From the NCBI RefSeq assembly GCF_031458075.1, contig NZ_JAVDXT010000001.1, positions 1,240,001 through 1,304,000 of the forward strand: a DNA stretch of 64,000 nt. Reading direction: 5' to 3'. Below are positions 50,559 to 59,116 of the stretch, piece after piece. Position 1 is the stretch's first letter. Each line of letters opens with the position of its first letter. The stretch is from Rhodoferax_B ferrireducens_A. Its GTDB lineage: Bacteria; Pseudomonadota; Gammaproteobacteria; Burkholderiales; Burkholderiaceae_C. The notes under the pieces were generated by a model. That model ran no database searches. It worked only from the letters and a program-made list of their open reading frames with translations, and was not told the origin of the DNA. The position numbers and the translations under genes were made by a program.

Positions 50559-50649
50559 TGCGTAGTGGTTACTTCGGGCCGCGGGGGCCAATTAAATCCA
50601 ATTTTAGGGAAGAACGGCTCGGCAAGGGAAACTTATACCCGGGTTGACC

Positions 50650-51897
50650 CTAGATCGACAGGGTGTCTGCCCAAGCCAGAGCCTCCATATGGGCCATATT
50701 GATGTGGTGGTTGGAGAACTGCATGGCGTTGGCGGCGGCGGTGAAGGCTTCGTCGTCATTGCTTTCGCAGGCCTTGGTCAGGGCCAGCATCGGGCCGTAG
50801 ATGCCTGTGCCGTGTTGTAGCGCCTCGGTGACCGCCGGCGGCAGCGACAGCAGCTCCAGTGCCTGCTCCAGCGGCATGCCAAGCATCACGTCGAGCAAAG
50901 AGAAGATGCCGACCACAAAGGCCCCATCGGTTTCCTCGTCTGTCATATTGCCTTTGGCCAGCAGCTCCATCATCCGGCCCCGCACCACGGCCATGGTGCC
51001 GACCGCGGCCGAGGTGCCGTTGGCCCGCGAGGCGGTGAGCAGCAGGGCGGCCCAGCGGAACAGCTTTTTCAGGCCCATCAGCATCACGGCCTGGCGGAAC
51101 GAGGTAATTTCGCGGGTCAGCCCAAAGCCAGAGGAGTTGATCAACCGCATCAAATTGAAACCCAGCATGGCGTCTTTTTTCAGCACAGCTTCGATTTCTT
51201 CGGTGCTGGCCTGGTTGCGCACCAGGTTGATCAGCTGCAGCACATGGGCCTGGCTCGGGGTCACCACCCGGGTTTTGATGACATCCGGGCGGGCGAACCA
51301 GTAGCCCTGGAACAGGGTGGCGCCATAGGCGGCCAGGGCGCTGAATTGTTCGGCGGTTTCTACCTTTTCGGCGATGACTGCGGCCTTGGTGCGGGTTTTG
51401 ACGGCGGCCACGATGACTTGCAGCTGTTCGGGCTTGAGGGCCATCAGGTCCAGCTTGACGTAGTCGGCCAGCGGCTGCCAGGAGGCGTAGACCGGCGCCA
51501 GCACCGTGTGGTTGAAGGCCAGCCGGAAGCCGCGCTTGCGCAGCTCTATCAGGGTGTGCTTGCGGACTTCAATTTCTTCCGGCGCATGGCCGGGTACCGG
51601 GCCGACCTCGAGTACCACCTTGTCGGGCTGGATCAGGTCCAGATGGCCGCCAGCCAGGCTTTCATGCGTGCAATTGACGAAGATCGTGACCTTGCCGACC
51701 AGCGACTCGTTGCCGGTGTGGGTCATGGCATTGAAGATCAGCGCTACATCGCTGGCCGCATTGTGGGCTGCGGTCGAGCGGTCAAACAGCTCGTAGGCCA
51801 CTACGGAACGCTGCGCGTCCACGATAGGTTGGCGGGCGATCACGATCATGCCCGTGGCTTGAGGAGCAGTGGGGTCGGATATGTCAGATGGTGGCAT
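50650..51897 (-). CDS. EAL-HDOD signalling protein (YuxH-like), paralogue B
   Basis: A 415-residue protein colinear with paralogue A: EAL-like domain beginning VIARQPIVDAQRSVVAYELFDR, HDOD domain with KKDAMLGFNLMRLINSSGFGL. The two share long identical stretches (for example INSSGFGL, LGLKKLFRWAALL and the VEVETAEQ-like KVETAEQ), pointing to tandem duplication. Metal-binding residues of active EAL domains are not conserved. Both probably relay a signal by protein contact. The start at 51897 is the first in-frame ATG. Confidence 0.88.
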   Translation of the reverse strand: MPPSDISDPTAPQATGMIVIARQPIVDAQRSVVAYELFDRSTAAHNAASDVALIFNAMTHTGNESLVGKVTIFVNCTHESLAGGHLDLIQPDKVVLEVGPVPGHAPEEIEVRKHTLIELRKRGFRLAFNHTVLAPVYASWQPLADYVKLDLMALKPEQLQVIVAAVKTRTKAAVIAEKVETAEQFSALAAYGATLFQGYWFARPDVIKTRVVTPSQAHVLQLINLVRNQASTEEIEAVLKKDAMLGFNLMRLINSSGFGLTREITSFRQAVMLMGLKKLFRWAALLLTASRANGTSAAVGTMAVVRGRMMELLAKGNMTDEETDGAFVVGIFSLLDVMLGMPLEQALELLSLPPAVTEALQHGTGIYGPMLALTKACESNDDEAFTAAANAMQFSNHHINMAHMEALAWADTLSI

Positions 51898-52084
51898 GGG
51901 TTGCAGGCTAAGACGAAGTCAAGAAACAACTTGGATCGCTTCAATAAGGAACGTGTTGATCATCTGATGGATGGCATCAGTGGACTTACGCTTATAGTAG
52001 CTCACGAAGCTAGCCCTAAGCTTGGAGTTGGGCTTGCAATCCTCGTAAAAATGGATGGGGGAGTGGTCGTGGGCGCATGCGGAC

Positions 52085-53728
52085 ATGATTAGTGCAATAG
52101 GATTGAATCGCTGCCGGCACTACCTGCGGATCGCGGGTGTATTCATCGTTTTTGCTGTTGCCACCATTGTTCTTTATTTGCATGCGCCCGTGGAGGGCGA
52201 TTTTGTCTGGAGCGATGCACCCCGCCATGCCTTGAATGGCATTTTCGTGCATGACTTTTTAGCCCATCTGCCGATGGCTGACCCGCGGGGCTTTGCGGTC
52301 CGCTATTACCTCCAGTACCCGGCGCTGACGGTTCTTTTCTACCCCCCTTTGTTCTCGGGTGCCCTGGCGCTGGCTTACGCGGTTTTTGGGTTTTCACATC
52401 CGGTTGCACAGGGCACGGTTGCAGTTTTTTACCTTTTGCTGGGGTGCTTGTATTACGGATTGGCCCGGCGTTGGGTGGGGGGACTGCTGGCGCTGGCTGC
52501 AGGCTTGCTGCTGGTGGGGGCACCAGAAATCACTTTCTGGGGTCGGCAGGTCATGTTGGACATCCCGACGTACGCCTGGTTGGTGGCGATGGTGCTCGTG
52601 TTTGTGCGTTACCTGGACCAGGAACGCCCGCGTGATCTCTATTCCAGCGTGTTGCTGTTGGCGTTGGCCTTGTACACCAAGCAAACCCCCTTGTTTGTGA
52701 TTCCCGCCATGGCATTGGGTCTGTGGGCCGGGCAGGGGCGGCGGGTTCTCGGCAACCGCCATGTCTGGGGCGCAACTTTATTGGCTCTGGTGTTGATTGC
52801 GCCGCTGATTTTTTTGCAGCTCAAGTTTGGCCAAGTCAATTCCGCGTCGCTGCTGGGTGGCAGCCAGCGGGCTGACATGTCCCGCCTGAGCTTGGCCGCT
52901 TGGACATATTACGCTTCGGTGCTGCCCGCACAACTGGGCTGGCCTACGGTGGTTCTGGCGCTGATTTATATCGGCGGTTGCTGTGTCCGTCCGGCCTGGC
53001 GCCTGCCGCGTGCGCACATGGTGTTACTGCTGGCGTGGCTGGTGTGCGGCTATCTGTTTTTCTCATTCATCATGGTGCGCGAGCCGCGCCACGATTTGAT
53101 GGCATTGCTGCCTTTGCCCTTGTTCGCGGTTCTGGCCATCCAGCATTTGGCTTCAGTGCGGTATGCGTATGGGGGGCAGGCAAGTGCTGTGCTGCTAGCA
53201 GTGGGTTTGCTGGCTTGGTCGATTGCCTACCGGCCGATTCAATTTGTGCGTGGTTATGAACAGGCGGCTGCTTATGTACTGGAGCATGCGCCAGCCGATA
53301 GCGTGGTGCTGTTTTCAGGCAACCGCGATGGCAGCTTCATCTTCAATATGCGGGCAGGCAAGCGTGGCGATGTCAGTGTGGCTCGGGCAGACAAGTTGCT
53401 GTTCCGTGTCTCCATCGAGCGCGAACGCGGGATCCAGGACCGGCAACTGACCGGCGAGAGGATTTCCGAGTTTTTCCACCAGCATGGCGTGCGCTATATC
53501 GTGTACGACCCGGATTTTTGGCAAGACTTGCCGTCCATGGCCGCGTTGTCCTCGCTACTCGAGGACCGTAGCCGCTTTGCGTTGGTGCAGGAAATCCGCA
53601 CCACGGCGAATTTCAACCAGGCCGATAAACGCCTGCGCATTTACCAGTTCCTGGGTGAGCTGCAGTCTCCTGCACTGCCGCTGGGCGCCGAACTGGTCGG
53701 AATAGGTACAGAGTTGAAAGCAAATTAA
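52085..53728 (+). CDS. GT39-like integral membrane glycosyltransferase
   Basis: A 547-residue protein with about ten to eleven hydrophobic helices and a soluble C-terminal part (about 400-547). The N-terminal loop VEGDFVWSDAPRHALNGIF carries acidic residues like the catalytic Asp of the GT39/ArnT superfamily, which moves a sugar from polyprenyl phosphate onto lipid A or other acceptors in the periplasm. The following gene encodes a polyprenyl-phosphate sugar synthase-like enzyme, supporting this role. The start is uncertain: ATG 52085 is used here, but ATG 52055 is also in frame. The codon choice is less GC-rich than in neighbouring genes. Confidence 0.75.
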   Translation: MISAIGLNRCRHYLRIAGVFIVFAVATIVLYLHAPVEGDFVWSDAPRHALNGIFVHDFLAHLPMADPRGFAVRYYLQYPALTVLFYPPLFSGALALAYAVFGFSHPVAQGTVAVFYLLLGCLYYGLARRWVGGLLALAAGLLLVGAPEITFWGRQVMLDIPTYAWLVAMVLVFVRYLDQERPRDLYSSVLLLALALYTKQTPLFVIPAMALGLWAGQGRRVLGNRHVWGATLLALVLIAPLIFLQLKFGQVNSASLLGGSQRADMSRLSLAAWTYYASVLPAQLGWPTVVLALIYIGGCCVRPAWRLPRAHMVLLLAWLVCGYLFFSFIMVREPRHDLMALLPLPLFAVLAIQHLASVRYAYGGQASAVLLAVGLLAWSIAYRPIQFVRGYEQAAAYVLEHAPADSVVLFSGNRDGSFIFNMRAGKRGDVSVARADKLLFRVSIERERGIQDRQLTGERISEFFHQHGVRYIVYDPDFWQDLPSMAALSSLLEDRSRFALVQEIRTTANFNQADKRLRIYQFLGELQSPALPLGAELVGIGTELKAN

Positions 53729-53755
53729 GCCGTTTCATTCCATGGATCGACCACT

Positions 53756-54874
53756 ATGCAAAATTTCCTCCCTGGCGTCCAGTTGTCCATCGTTGTTCCG
53801 ACTTTCAATGAGAAAAGCAATATCGCCGAGCTGCTGCGCCGGATAGGCGATTGCATGGACCAGGTTCGGTGGGAGGCCATCTTTGTTGACGACAATTCCC
53901 CGGACGGCACCGCCCAGGTCGTGCGTGAACTGGCATTGCAGGATGCCCGGGTGCGGCTGGTGCATCGCATAGGACGCCGGGGTTTGTCCACTGCCTGCGT
54001 CGAAGGCATGTTGGCGTCCAGTGCGCCCTATGTTGCGGTGATGGACGCCGATCTGCAGCACGACGAAACCCTGCTGCCGGCTATGTTGCGTGAGCTGCAG
54101 ACGGGCCAACTGGATATTGTGGTCGGCAGCCGCTATGTGGACCAGGGCAGTGTGGGCGAATGGGATGCCGAGCGCGCCAAGATCAGCCGTATTGCCACAC
54201 GGCTTGCCAGCACTGTCGTGAAGGCCGATTTGCGCGACCCCATGAGCGGCTTTTTCATGCTGCGCCGCGAGGTGCTGTACGAGGCGATGCCGAATCTGTC
54301 GGGCATCGGTTTCAAGATTTTGCTGGATCTGTTCGCATCGGTGCCGCGGCCCATGCGTTTTCTGGAGTTGGGGTATACCTTCAAGAGCCGGTTCTCGGGC
54401 GAAAGCAAGCTCGATTCAATGGTCGCCTGGGAGTACCTGATGCTGCTGCTGGACAAATCCATCGGCCGCTATGTGCCGGTGCGCTTCATCCCGTTTGCGA
54501 TGATCGGCGGGTTGGGTGTGCTGGTACACATGCTCATTCTGTTGGCACTGTTCAAAGGCATGGAGGTCGATTTTGCGAATGGCCAGATCGCGGCCTCGGT
54601 GGTGACCATGGCCTTCAATTTTCTGCTGAACAATGCCTTCACCTACCGCGACCGTCGCCTCACTGGTTGGGGTCTGGTCAAGGGGTGGATATCGTTCTCT
54701 ATTGCCTGTTCCTTCGGGGCGGCGGCCAATGTGGGTATTGCCACCTACTTGTTCCGTGAAAACACGACCAATTGGGCGTTGGCGGCACTGGCGGGCATTG
54801 TGGTCGGAGCAGTATGGAACTACGCCGTCACCGCGGTCTACACGTGGAACAAACCCAAAAACGTTGCAGCCTGA
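53756..54874 (+). CDS. GT2 dolichol-phosphate-mannose-synthase-like enzyme fused to GtrA domain
   Basis: A 372-residue protein. Residues 1-235 are a GT2 domain with LSIVVPTFNEKSNIAELLR, FVDDNSPDGT, the metal motif DADLQHDE and SGFFMLRREV. Residues about 245-365 hold four hydrophobic helices of a GtrA-type flippase domain. Such proteins make and probably flip polyprenyl-phosphate-linked glucose or mannose. With the GT39-like protein directly upstream (28 bases), they form a system for sugar addition to a surface molecule. The sugar and acceptor are unknown. Confidence 0.9.
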   Translation: MQNFLPGVQLSIVVPTFNEKSNIAELLRRIGDCMDQVRWEAIFVDDNSPDGTAQVVRELALQDARVRLVHRIGRRGLSTACVEGMLASSAPYVAVMDADLQHDETLLPAMLRELQTGQLDIVVGSRYVDQGSVGEWDAERAKISRIATRLASTVVKADLRDPMSGFFMLRREVLYEAMPNLSGIGFKILLDLFASVPRPMRFLELGYTFKSRFSGESKLDSMVAWEYLMLLLDKSIGRYVPVRFIPFAMIGGLGVLVHMLILLALFKGMEVDFANGQIAASVVTMAFNFLLNNAFTYRDRRLTGWGLVKGWISFSIACSFGAAANVGIATYLFRENTTNWALAALAGIVVGAVWNYAVTAVYTWNKPKNVAA

Positions 54875-54875
54875 G

Positions 54876-55688
54876 CTAGCTGGCCAACAGAATCGCCAGC
54901 TCTTCGTCGGTAAACCCGGCCTGCAGCCGGGCCTGGGTGTTGAACGGCGGCTTGGGCTGGGGCGCGTCGTAGCGTTCGGCCAGCAGGCGGTAATGCGCGA
55001 CCGGCTCCCAGCCGTCGCGCTCGCACAGCCAGCGGTACCAGCGGTTGCCGATGGCCACATGGCCGACTTCGTCGTGCAGGATGGTGTCCAGAATCTCCAC
55101 CGCGCGCAGCGCCTGCGGTGTGGCGACGCGGCGCAGCTTGGCCTGGATCAGCGGCGTGGCGTCCAGGCCACGGGCCTCCAGGGTGCGCGGCACCAGGGCC
55201 ATGCGGGCCACCACATCGACGCTGGTGGCGGCGCAGACCGTCCACAGCCCGTCGTGGGCCGGGAAGTCGCCGTAGTCCCAGCGCCGGCCGTCGTGGCCCT
55301 GCAGGCTTTGCAGATGGCTGCGCAGCAGGCTGAAGTGCTGGGCCTCTTCGGCCGCCACGCGCACCCAGTCGCGGTAGAAGGCGTCGGGCATGCCGTCGAA
55401 GCGCCAGGCGGCGTCCAGCGCCAGGTTAATGGCGTTGAATTCGATATGCGCCACGGTGTGCAGCAGCGTGGCCAGACCGTCGGGGGTGAAGGGCGAGCGC
55501 TGCGGTTTGCTGACGCGCTCGACCAGCTGTGGGAGGGGCGGGCGGCCCGGCGGATTGCCGAAGGGCGTGAAATTGGTTTTTGCTATTGAAAGCGTAGCTG
55601 CCTGCGCTTGTAGTAATTGCGCCGCAGCCACTTTTTCTGCAGGATCGCTAAGGCACAGGGCTTGCAGTGCGCGGTGTCGGAGTTCCAT
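54876..55688 (-). CDS. DUF455 ferritin-like protein with an embedded repeat
   Basis: A 270-residue di-iron-type protein. It contains AHIEFNAINLALDAAWRF and EEAQHFSLLRSHLQSL, where E and H line the metal site, and DTILHDEVGHVAIGNRW. It resembles tRNA-(ms2)-hydroxylase-like ferritin folds, but DUF455 members have no proven role. I start it at MELRHRALQAL (55688); an ATG 39 bases upstream is possible. Residues about 20-38 (AQLLQAQAATLSIAKTNF) are encoded by an interspersed repeat (55580-55636), so this stretch is not ancestral. Its stop is two bases from that of the convergent GT2-GtrA gene. Confidence 0.85.
   Translation of the reverse strand: MELRHRALQALCLSDPAEKVAAAQLLQAQAATLSIAKTNFTPFGNPPGRPPLPQLVERVSKPQRSPFTPDGLATLLHTVAHIEFNAINLALDAAWRFDGMPDAFYRDWVRVAAEEAQHFSLLRSHLQSLQGHDGRRWDYGDFPAHDGLWTVCAATSVDVVARMALVPRTLEARGLDATPLIQAKLRRVATPQALRAVEILDTILHDEVGHVAIGNRWYRWLCERDGWEPVAHYRLLAERYDAPQPKPPFNTQARLQAGFTDEELAILLAS
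55580..55636 (+). repeat. Interspersed two-hairpin repeat, copy 8, inside the DUF455 gene
   Basis: TTGCTATTGAAAG, GTAGCTGCCTGCGC, then GCGCCGCAG and a TTTTT tail match the family layout. It lies antisense within the N-terminal coding region of the DUF455 protein and is read through without frameshift, adding about 19 residues. Confidence 0.8.
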
Positions 55689-55760
55689 ACCTACAATTGT
55701 AGAAAGCCCAAGCGGCAGCTTATCCATATCCTAGTAGCCCAATAGTCCGGGGAAATTACC

Positions 55761-56750
55761 TTGTCTGAACTCCATAAATTCCTATTCGACGGCCTGCCGG
55801 TGCGTGGCTGCATCGTGCGCCTGACCGACGCCTGGCAAGAGATCCTGCAGCGCCGCGCCTCCAACAGCACCACCGGGCCGTATCCGGCGCCAGTGGCCGA
55901 GTTGCTGGGCGAGATGACGGCGGCCGGCGTGCTGATGCAGTCCAACATCAAGTTCAACGGCGCGGTAGTGCTGCAGATTTTTGGCGACGGCCCGGTCAAG
56001 CTGGCCGTGGTCGAAGTGCAGCCCGACCTGAGCCTGCGCACCACCGCCAGCGTGATGGGCGAGGTGCCGGTGGGCGCCAGCCTGAGCCAGATGGTCAACG
56101 TGCACAACGAAGGCCGCTGCGCCATCACCCTGGACCCAAAGGACAAATTCCCTGGCCAGCAGGCCTACCAGGGCGTGGTGCCGCTGTTTGGTGACCGGAA
56201 GGAAAAGCTGGAAAAGCTGAGCGACGTGCTGCAGCACTACATGCTGCAAAGCGAGCAGCTCGACACCTTGATGGTGCTGGCGGCCGACGAGCAGGTGGCT
56301 GCGGGCCTGCTGATCCAGCGCCTGCCGGTCAAGGGCGAGAAGAACCTGGCCGGCAGCCTGGTGAGCCAGGAGAACGAGGACGAAATCGGCCAGAGCGAGC
56401 ACTACAACCGCATCGCCCACCTGGCCTCCACGCTGAAGCGCGAAGAGCTGCTGACCCTGGACGTGGACACCATCTTGCGGCGTTTGTTCTGGGAAGAGCA
56501 AGTGTTGATGTTCAGCCCGCACATCGGCCCCACCGCGCCCAAGTTTGCCTGCACCTGCAGCCGCGACCGCGTGGGCGCGATGATCCGCAGCCTGGGCACC
56601 GAGGAGGTGGAGGGCATTCTGGCCGAGAGCAACCAGGTGGAAGTGGCCTGTGAATTCTGCGGCAAGCAGTACCGCTTTGACGCTGTAGATGCGGCCCAGC
56701 TATTCACCACGCCCGACGCCACGTTGCCCGGGCCGTCAGCGGTTCAATAG
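55761..56750 (+). CDS. hslO: Hsp33 redox-regulated chaperone
   Basis: A 329-residue protein. It has the N-terminal chaperone fold and the C-terminal zinc switch, C-x-C in FACTCSRDR and C-x-x-C in ACEFCGKQY. In the family, oxidation of these cysteines releases zinc and activates binding of unfolding proteins in the cytoplasm. A TTG start at 55761 is used; GGGGA lies seven bases upstream and the N terminus (MSELHKFLF) is standard. The gene overlaps the NadR-like gene convergently by 15 bases. Confidence 0.95.
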   Translation: MSELHKFLFDGLPVRGCIVRLTDAWQEILQRRASNSTTGPYPAPVAELLGEMTAAGVLMQSNIKFNGAVVLQIFGDGPVKLAVVEVQPDLSLRTTASVMGEVPVGASLSQMVNVHNEGRCAITLDPKDKFPGQQAYQGVVPLFGDRKEKLEKLSDVLQHYMLQSEQLDTLMVLAADEQVAAGLLIQRLPVKGEKNLAGSLVSQENEDEIGQSEHYNRIAHLASTLKREELLTLDVDTILRRLFWEEQVLMFSPHIGPTAPKFACTCSRDRVGAMIRSLGTEEVEGILAESNQVEVACEFCGKQYRFDAVDAAQLFTTPDATLPGPSAVQ

Positions 56751-57383
56751 GCCGCTGAACAGCCGGTGCTCGCACTCCGGGTCGCTGCACTTTTCGCAGT
56801 TCCAGACCCAGGGCGTATTACTTTTTGACGAAAATCGGCCTCTGGCGCTGATTCCACCTGCGCCAGCCGCTATCGATTCGATAGCATGCAGCGCATTCTG
56901 GCTGCGGGCCAGATCTTTGCCGTAGACCACTTGGTAGGGCAGATTGCCCCGGGCCAACGCGGCGCGCAGGCGGCCATCCACCGGGGCCTGGCTGTGTGGG
57001 CCGTCACGCTGGGGGTCGGCAGTCCAGGGCAGGTCCAGCCCCATCAGCAGCGTCAGATCGAAGTTGCGTTGCTGCTGCAACGCCATGGCGTACAAGCTGT
57101 CGTCGCCAAATAGCAAGTCGCTGTAGACGGCGGTCACCAGCGCGGTGGTGTCGGCAATCAGGTAGGTGGCGGCGGGAGCTTGGGCGATACGCGCGGTTTG
57201 CGCGTCGGCTATTCCCCATTGCTCATCGGCACACGGCATGCGGCCTGCGGTGTCGCACCACAGGCGCAAGTATTCGGGGATATGGGAAACGCTGTGGCCC
57301 TGGCTGCGCAAGGCGGCGCTGAGGGCTTCGGCCAGCTGGGTCTTGCCCGTGCTCTCGGCACCCAGCAAAGCAATTTTGATCAA
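56736..57383 (-). CDS. NadR-like ATPase/nucleoside kinase with repeat-derived insertion
   Basis: A 215-residue P-loop protein: GAESTGKTQL Walker A (about 8-17), HIPEYLRLW, and LMGLDLPWTADPQRDG, matching the C-terminal ribosylnicotinamide kinase part of NadR (AAA_28). It starts with TTG at 57383, two bases after the ftsB stop, since no ATG is in place; an extension further upstream would overlap ftsB. Residues about 167-185 (AIESIAAGAGGISARGRFSS) are translated from an interspersed repeat at 56829. A C-terminal C-x-x-C-like stretch NCEKCSDPEC is of unknown purpose. It converges on hslO. Confidence 0.8.
   Translation of the reverse strand: MIKIALLGAESTGKTQLAEALSAALRSQGHSVSHIPEYLRLWCDTAGRMPCADEQWGIADAQTARIAQAPAATYLIADTTALVTAVYSDLLFGDDSLYAMALQQQRNFDLTLLMGLDLPWTADPQRDGPHSQAPVDGRLRAALARGNLPYQVVYGKDLARSQNALHAIESIAAGAGGISARGRFSSKSNTPWVWNCEKCSDPECEHRLFSGLLNR
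56829..56885 (-). repeat. Interspersed two-hairpin repeat, copy 9, inside the NadR-like gene
   Basis: On the minus strand: GCTATCGAATCGATAGC (first stem), then CTGGCGC...GCGCCAG (second stem) and GGCCGATTTT. It is a near-complete copy lying fully inside the reading frame without a stop codon, so it contributes about 19 residues. Confidence 0.9.
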
Positions 57384-57384
57384 C

Positions 57385-57663
57385 TTACTTTGTTGTGATG
57401 TGGACGAAGATTTCGTTGGACTTGACCATGCCCAGCTCGAAGCGGGCACGTTCTTCCACCATTTCCAAACCTTCTTGCAGATCGCGGACTTCGGCGCTGA
57501 GCTGGTCGTTGACCCGCTGCGCCTCGTCGTTGTGGATCTTTTGCGCCTCCAGCTTCTGCTGCAGGCGGCTGACTTCGGAAATGCTACCGCGCCCGAACCA
57601 GAGTTGCGCATGCAATATCCCTAGCAGCGCTAGCAAGATCACAGGCACAACGCGAGAGGCCAT
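57385..57663 (-). CDS. ftsB: Cell division protein FtsB
   Basis: A 92-residue protein with one N-terminal membrane helix (PVILLALLGILHAQLWFG, residues about 6-23) and a heptad-rich coiled coil (SEVSRLQQKLEAQKIHNDEAQ), the FtsB/DivIC layout. In the family it joins FtsL and FtsQ at the septum. It lies 18 bases after eno, the common betaproteobacterial position. Its stop is followed after one base by the start of the NadR-like gene. Confidence 0.92.
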   Translation of the reverse strand: MASRVVPVILLALLGILHAQLWFGRGSISEVSRLQQKLEAQKIHNDEAQRVNDQLSAEVRDLQEGLEMVEERARFELGMVKSNEIFVHITTK

Positions 57664-57681
57664 GGCGCAGCAGTGGACCGG

Positions 57682-58968
57682 TTAGCGCAGGTTGTAGAAG
57701 GCTTTGCGACCGGGGTAGGTGGCCACGTCGCCCAGGTCTTCTTCGATGCGCAGCAGCTGGTTGTACTTGGCCATGCGGTCGGAGCGGCTCAGCGAACCGG
57801 TCTTGATCTGGCCGGCGTTGGTGCCCACGGCGATGTCGGCAATCGTCGAGTCTTCGGTTTCGCCCGAGCGGTGCGAGATCACGGCGGTGTAGCCGGCGCG
57901 CTTGGCCATCTCAATCGCGGCGAAGGTTTCTGTCAGGGTGCCGATCTGGTTGATCTTGATCAGGATCGAGTTAGCGATGCCCTTGTCGATACCTTCTTGC
58001 AGGATCTTGGTGTTGGTGACGAACAGGTCGTCGCCGACGATCTGCACCTTCTTGCCCAGGCGGTCGGTCAGCAGCTTCCAGCCGTCCCAGTCGCCTTCGG
58101 CCATGCCGTCTTCGATGCTGATAATGGGGTACTTGTCGCACCAGGTGGCCAGCATGTCGGTCCATTGGGCGGCCGACAGCTTGATGCCGCCTTCGCCTTC
58201 CAGCACGTACTGGCCGTCCTTGTAGAACTCGCTGGCGGCGCAGTCCAGGCCCAGCACAATGTCTTCGCCAGCGGTGTAGCCGGCCAGGGTGATGGCTTCC
58301 AGGATCAGCTGGATCGCAGCTTCGTGGTTTTCCACGCTAGGGGCAAAGCCACCTTCGTCGCCGACGGCGGTGCTGATGCCACGGTCGTGCAGGATCTTCT
58401 TCAGCGCGTGGAACACTTCGGCGCCGTAGCGCAGGGCTTCACGGAAGCTGGGTGCGCCCACCGGGATGATCATGAACTCTTGCAGGTCCAGGCTGTTGTT
58501 TGCGTGGGCGCCGCCGTTGATGACGTTCATCATAGGCACCGGCAATTGCATGCCGCCCATGCCGCCGAAGTAGCGGTACAGCGGCAGGCCGGATTCTTCG
58601 GCCGCAGCGCGGGCCACGGCCATCGATACAGCCAACATGGCGTTGGCGCCCAGGCGGGACTTGTTTTCGGTGCCGTCCAGGTCGATCAGGGTCTTGTCCA
58701 GGAAGGCTTGCTCGGACGCGTCCAGGCCCAGGATGGCTTCGGAGATTTCGGTGTTGATGTGCTCGACGGCCTTCAGCACGCCCTTGCCCAGGTAGCGCTT
58801 CTTGTCGCCATCGCGCAGTTCGATGGCTTCGCGCGAGCCGGTGGATGCGCCCGACGGCACAGCCGCGCGGCCCATGGTGCCGGATTCCAGCAGCACGTCA
58901 CATTCCACGGTGGGGTTACCGCGCGAATCCAGGATTTCACGGGCGACGATGTCAACAATTGCACTCAT
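57682..58968 (-). CDS. eno: Enolase
   Basis: A 428-residue glycolytic enzyme converting 2-phosphoglycerate to phosphoenolpyruvate. The substrate loop and active-site lysine region are visible in SHRSGETEDSTIADIAVG and GQIKTGSLSRSDRM; metal ligands are in GLDCAAS, SIEDGMAEGDW and GDDLF; the N terminus is DSRGNPTVECD. Full length for the family. It follows kdsA after a 148-bp gap that holds no gene, whereas ftsB follows closely. Confidence 0.97.
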   Translation of the reverse strand: MSAIVDIVAREILDSRGNPTVECDVLLESGTMGRAAVPSGASTGSREAIELRDGDKKRYLGKGVLKAVEHINTEISEAILGLDASEQAFLDKTLIDLDGTENKSRLGANAMLAVSMAVARAAAEESGLPLYRYFGGMGGMQLPVPMMNVINGGAHANNSLDLQEFMIIPVGAPSFREALRYGAEVFHALKKILHDRGISTAVGDEGGFAPSVENHEAAIQLILEAITLAGYTAGEDIVLGLDCAASEFYKDGQYVLEGEGGIKLSAAQWTDMLATWCDKYPIISIEDGMAEGDWDGWKLLTDRLGKKVQIVGDDLFVTNTKILQEGIDKGIANSILIKINQIGTLTETFAAIEMAKRAGYTAVISHRSGETEDSTIADIAVGTNAGQIKTGSLSRSDRMAKYNQLLRIEEDLGDVATYPGRKAFYNLR

Positions 58969-59116
58969 TTTTTGTCTTCCTAGTTAAATAAAAATCGGGC
59001 ATGGCTAGCCTGGCTAAGGGCCTGGAGCTCAACAACGGATTTTTGCATGGCTTGGGGGCTGCGCGGCTGCTTGCGTGCCGATTGTTCGGGGTACGTAACC
59101 AACGCGCGCACCAGGT

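Noticed and set aside
55689..55702. Palindrome CTACAATTGTAG just before the DUF455 start, as a leaderless promoter
   Set aside because: TACAAT could be a -10 box seven bases from the start codon, but no -35 box is present, so it is not claimed as a promoter.
58969..59116. Possible small gene between kdsA and eno
   Set aside because: No frame of useful length with a ribosome-binding site was seen in these 148 bases.
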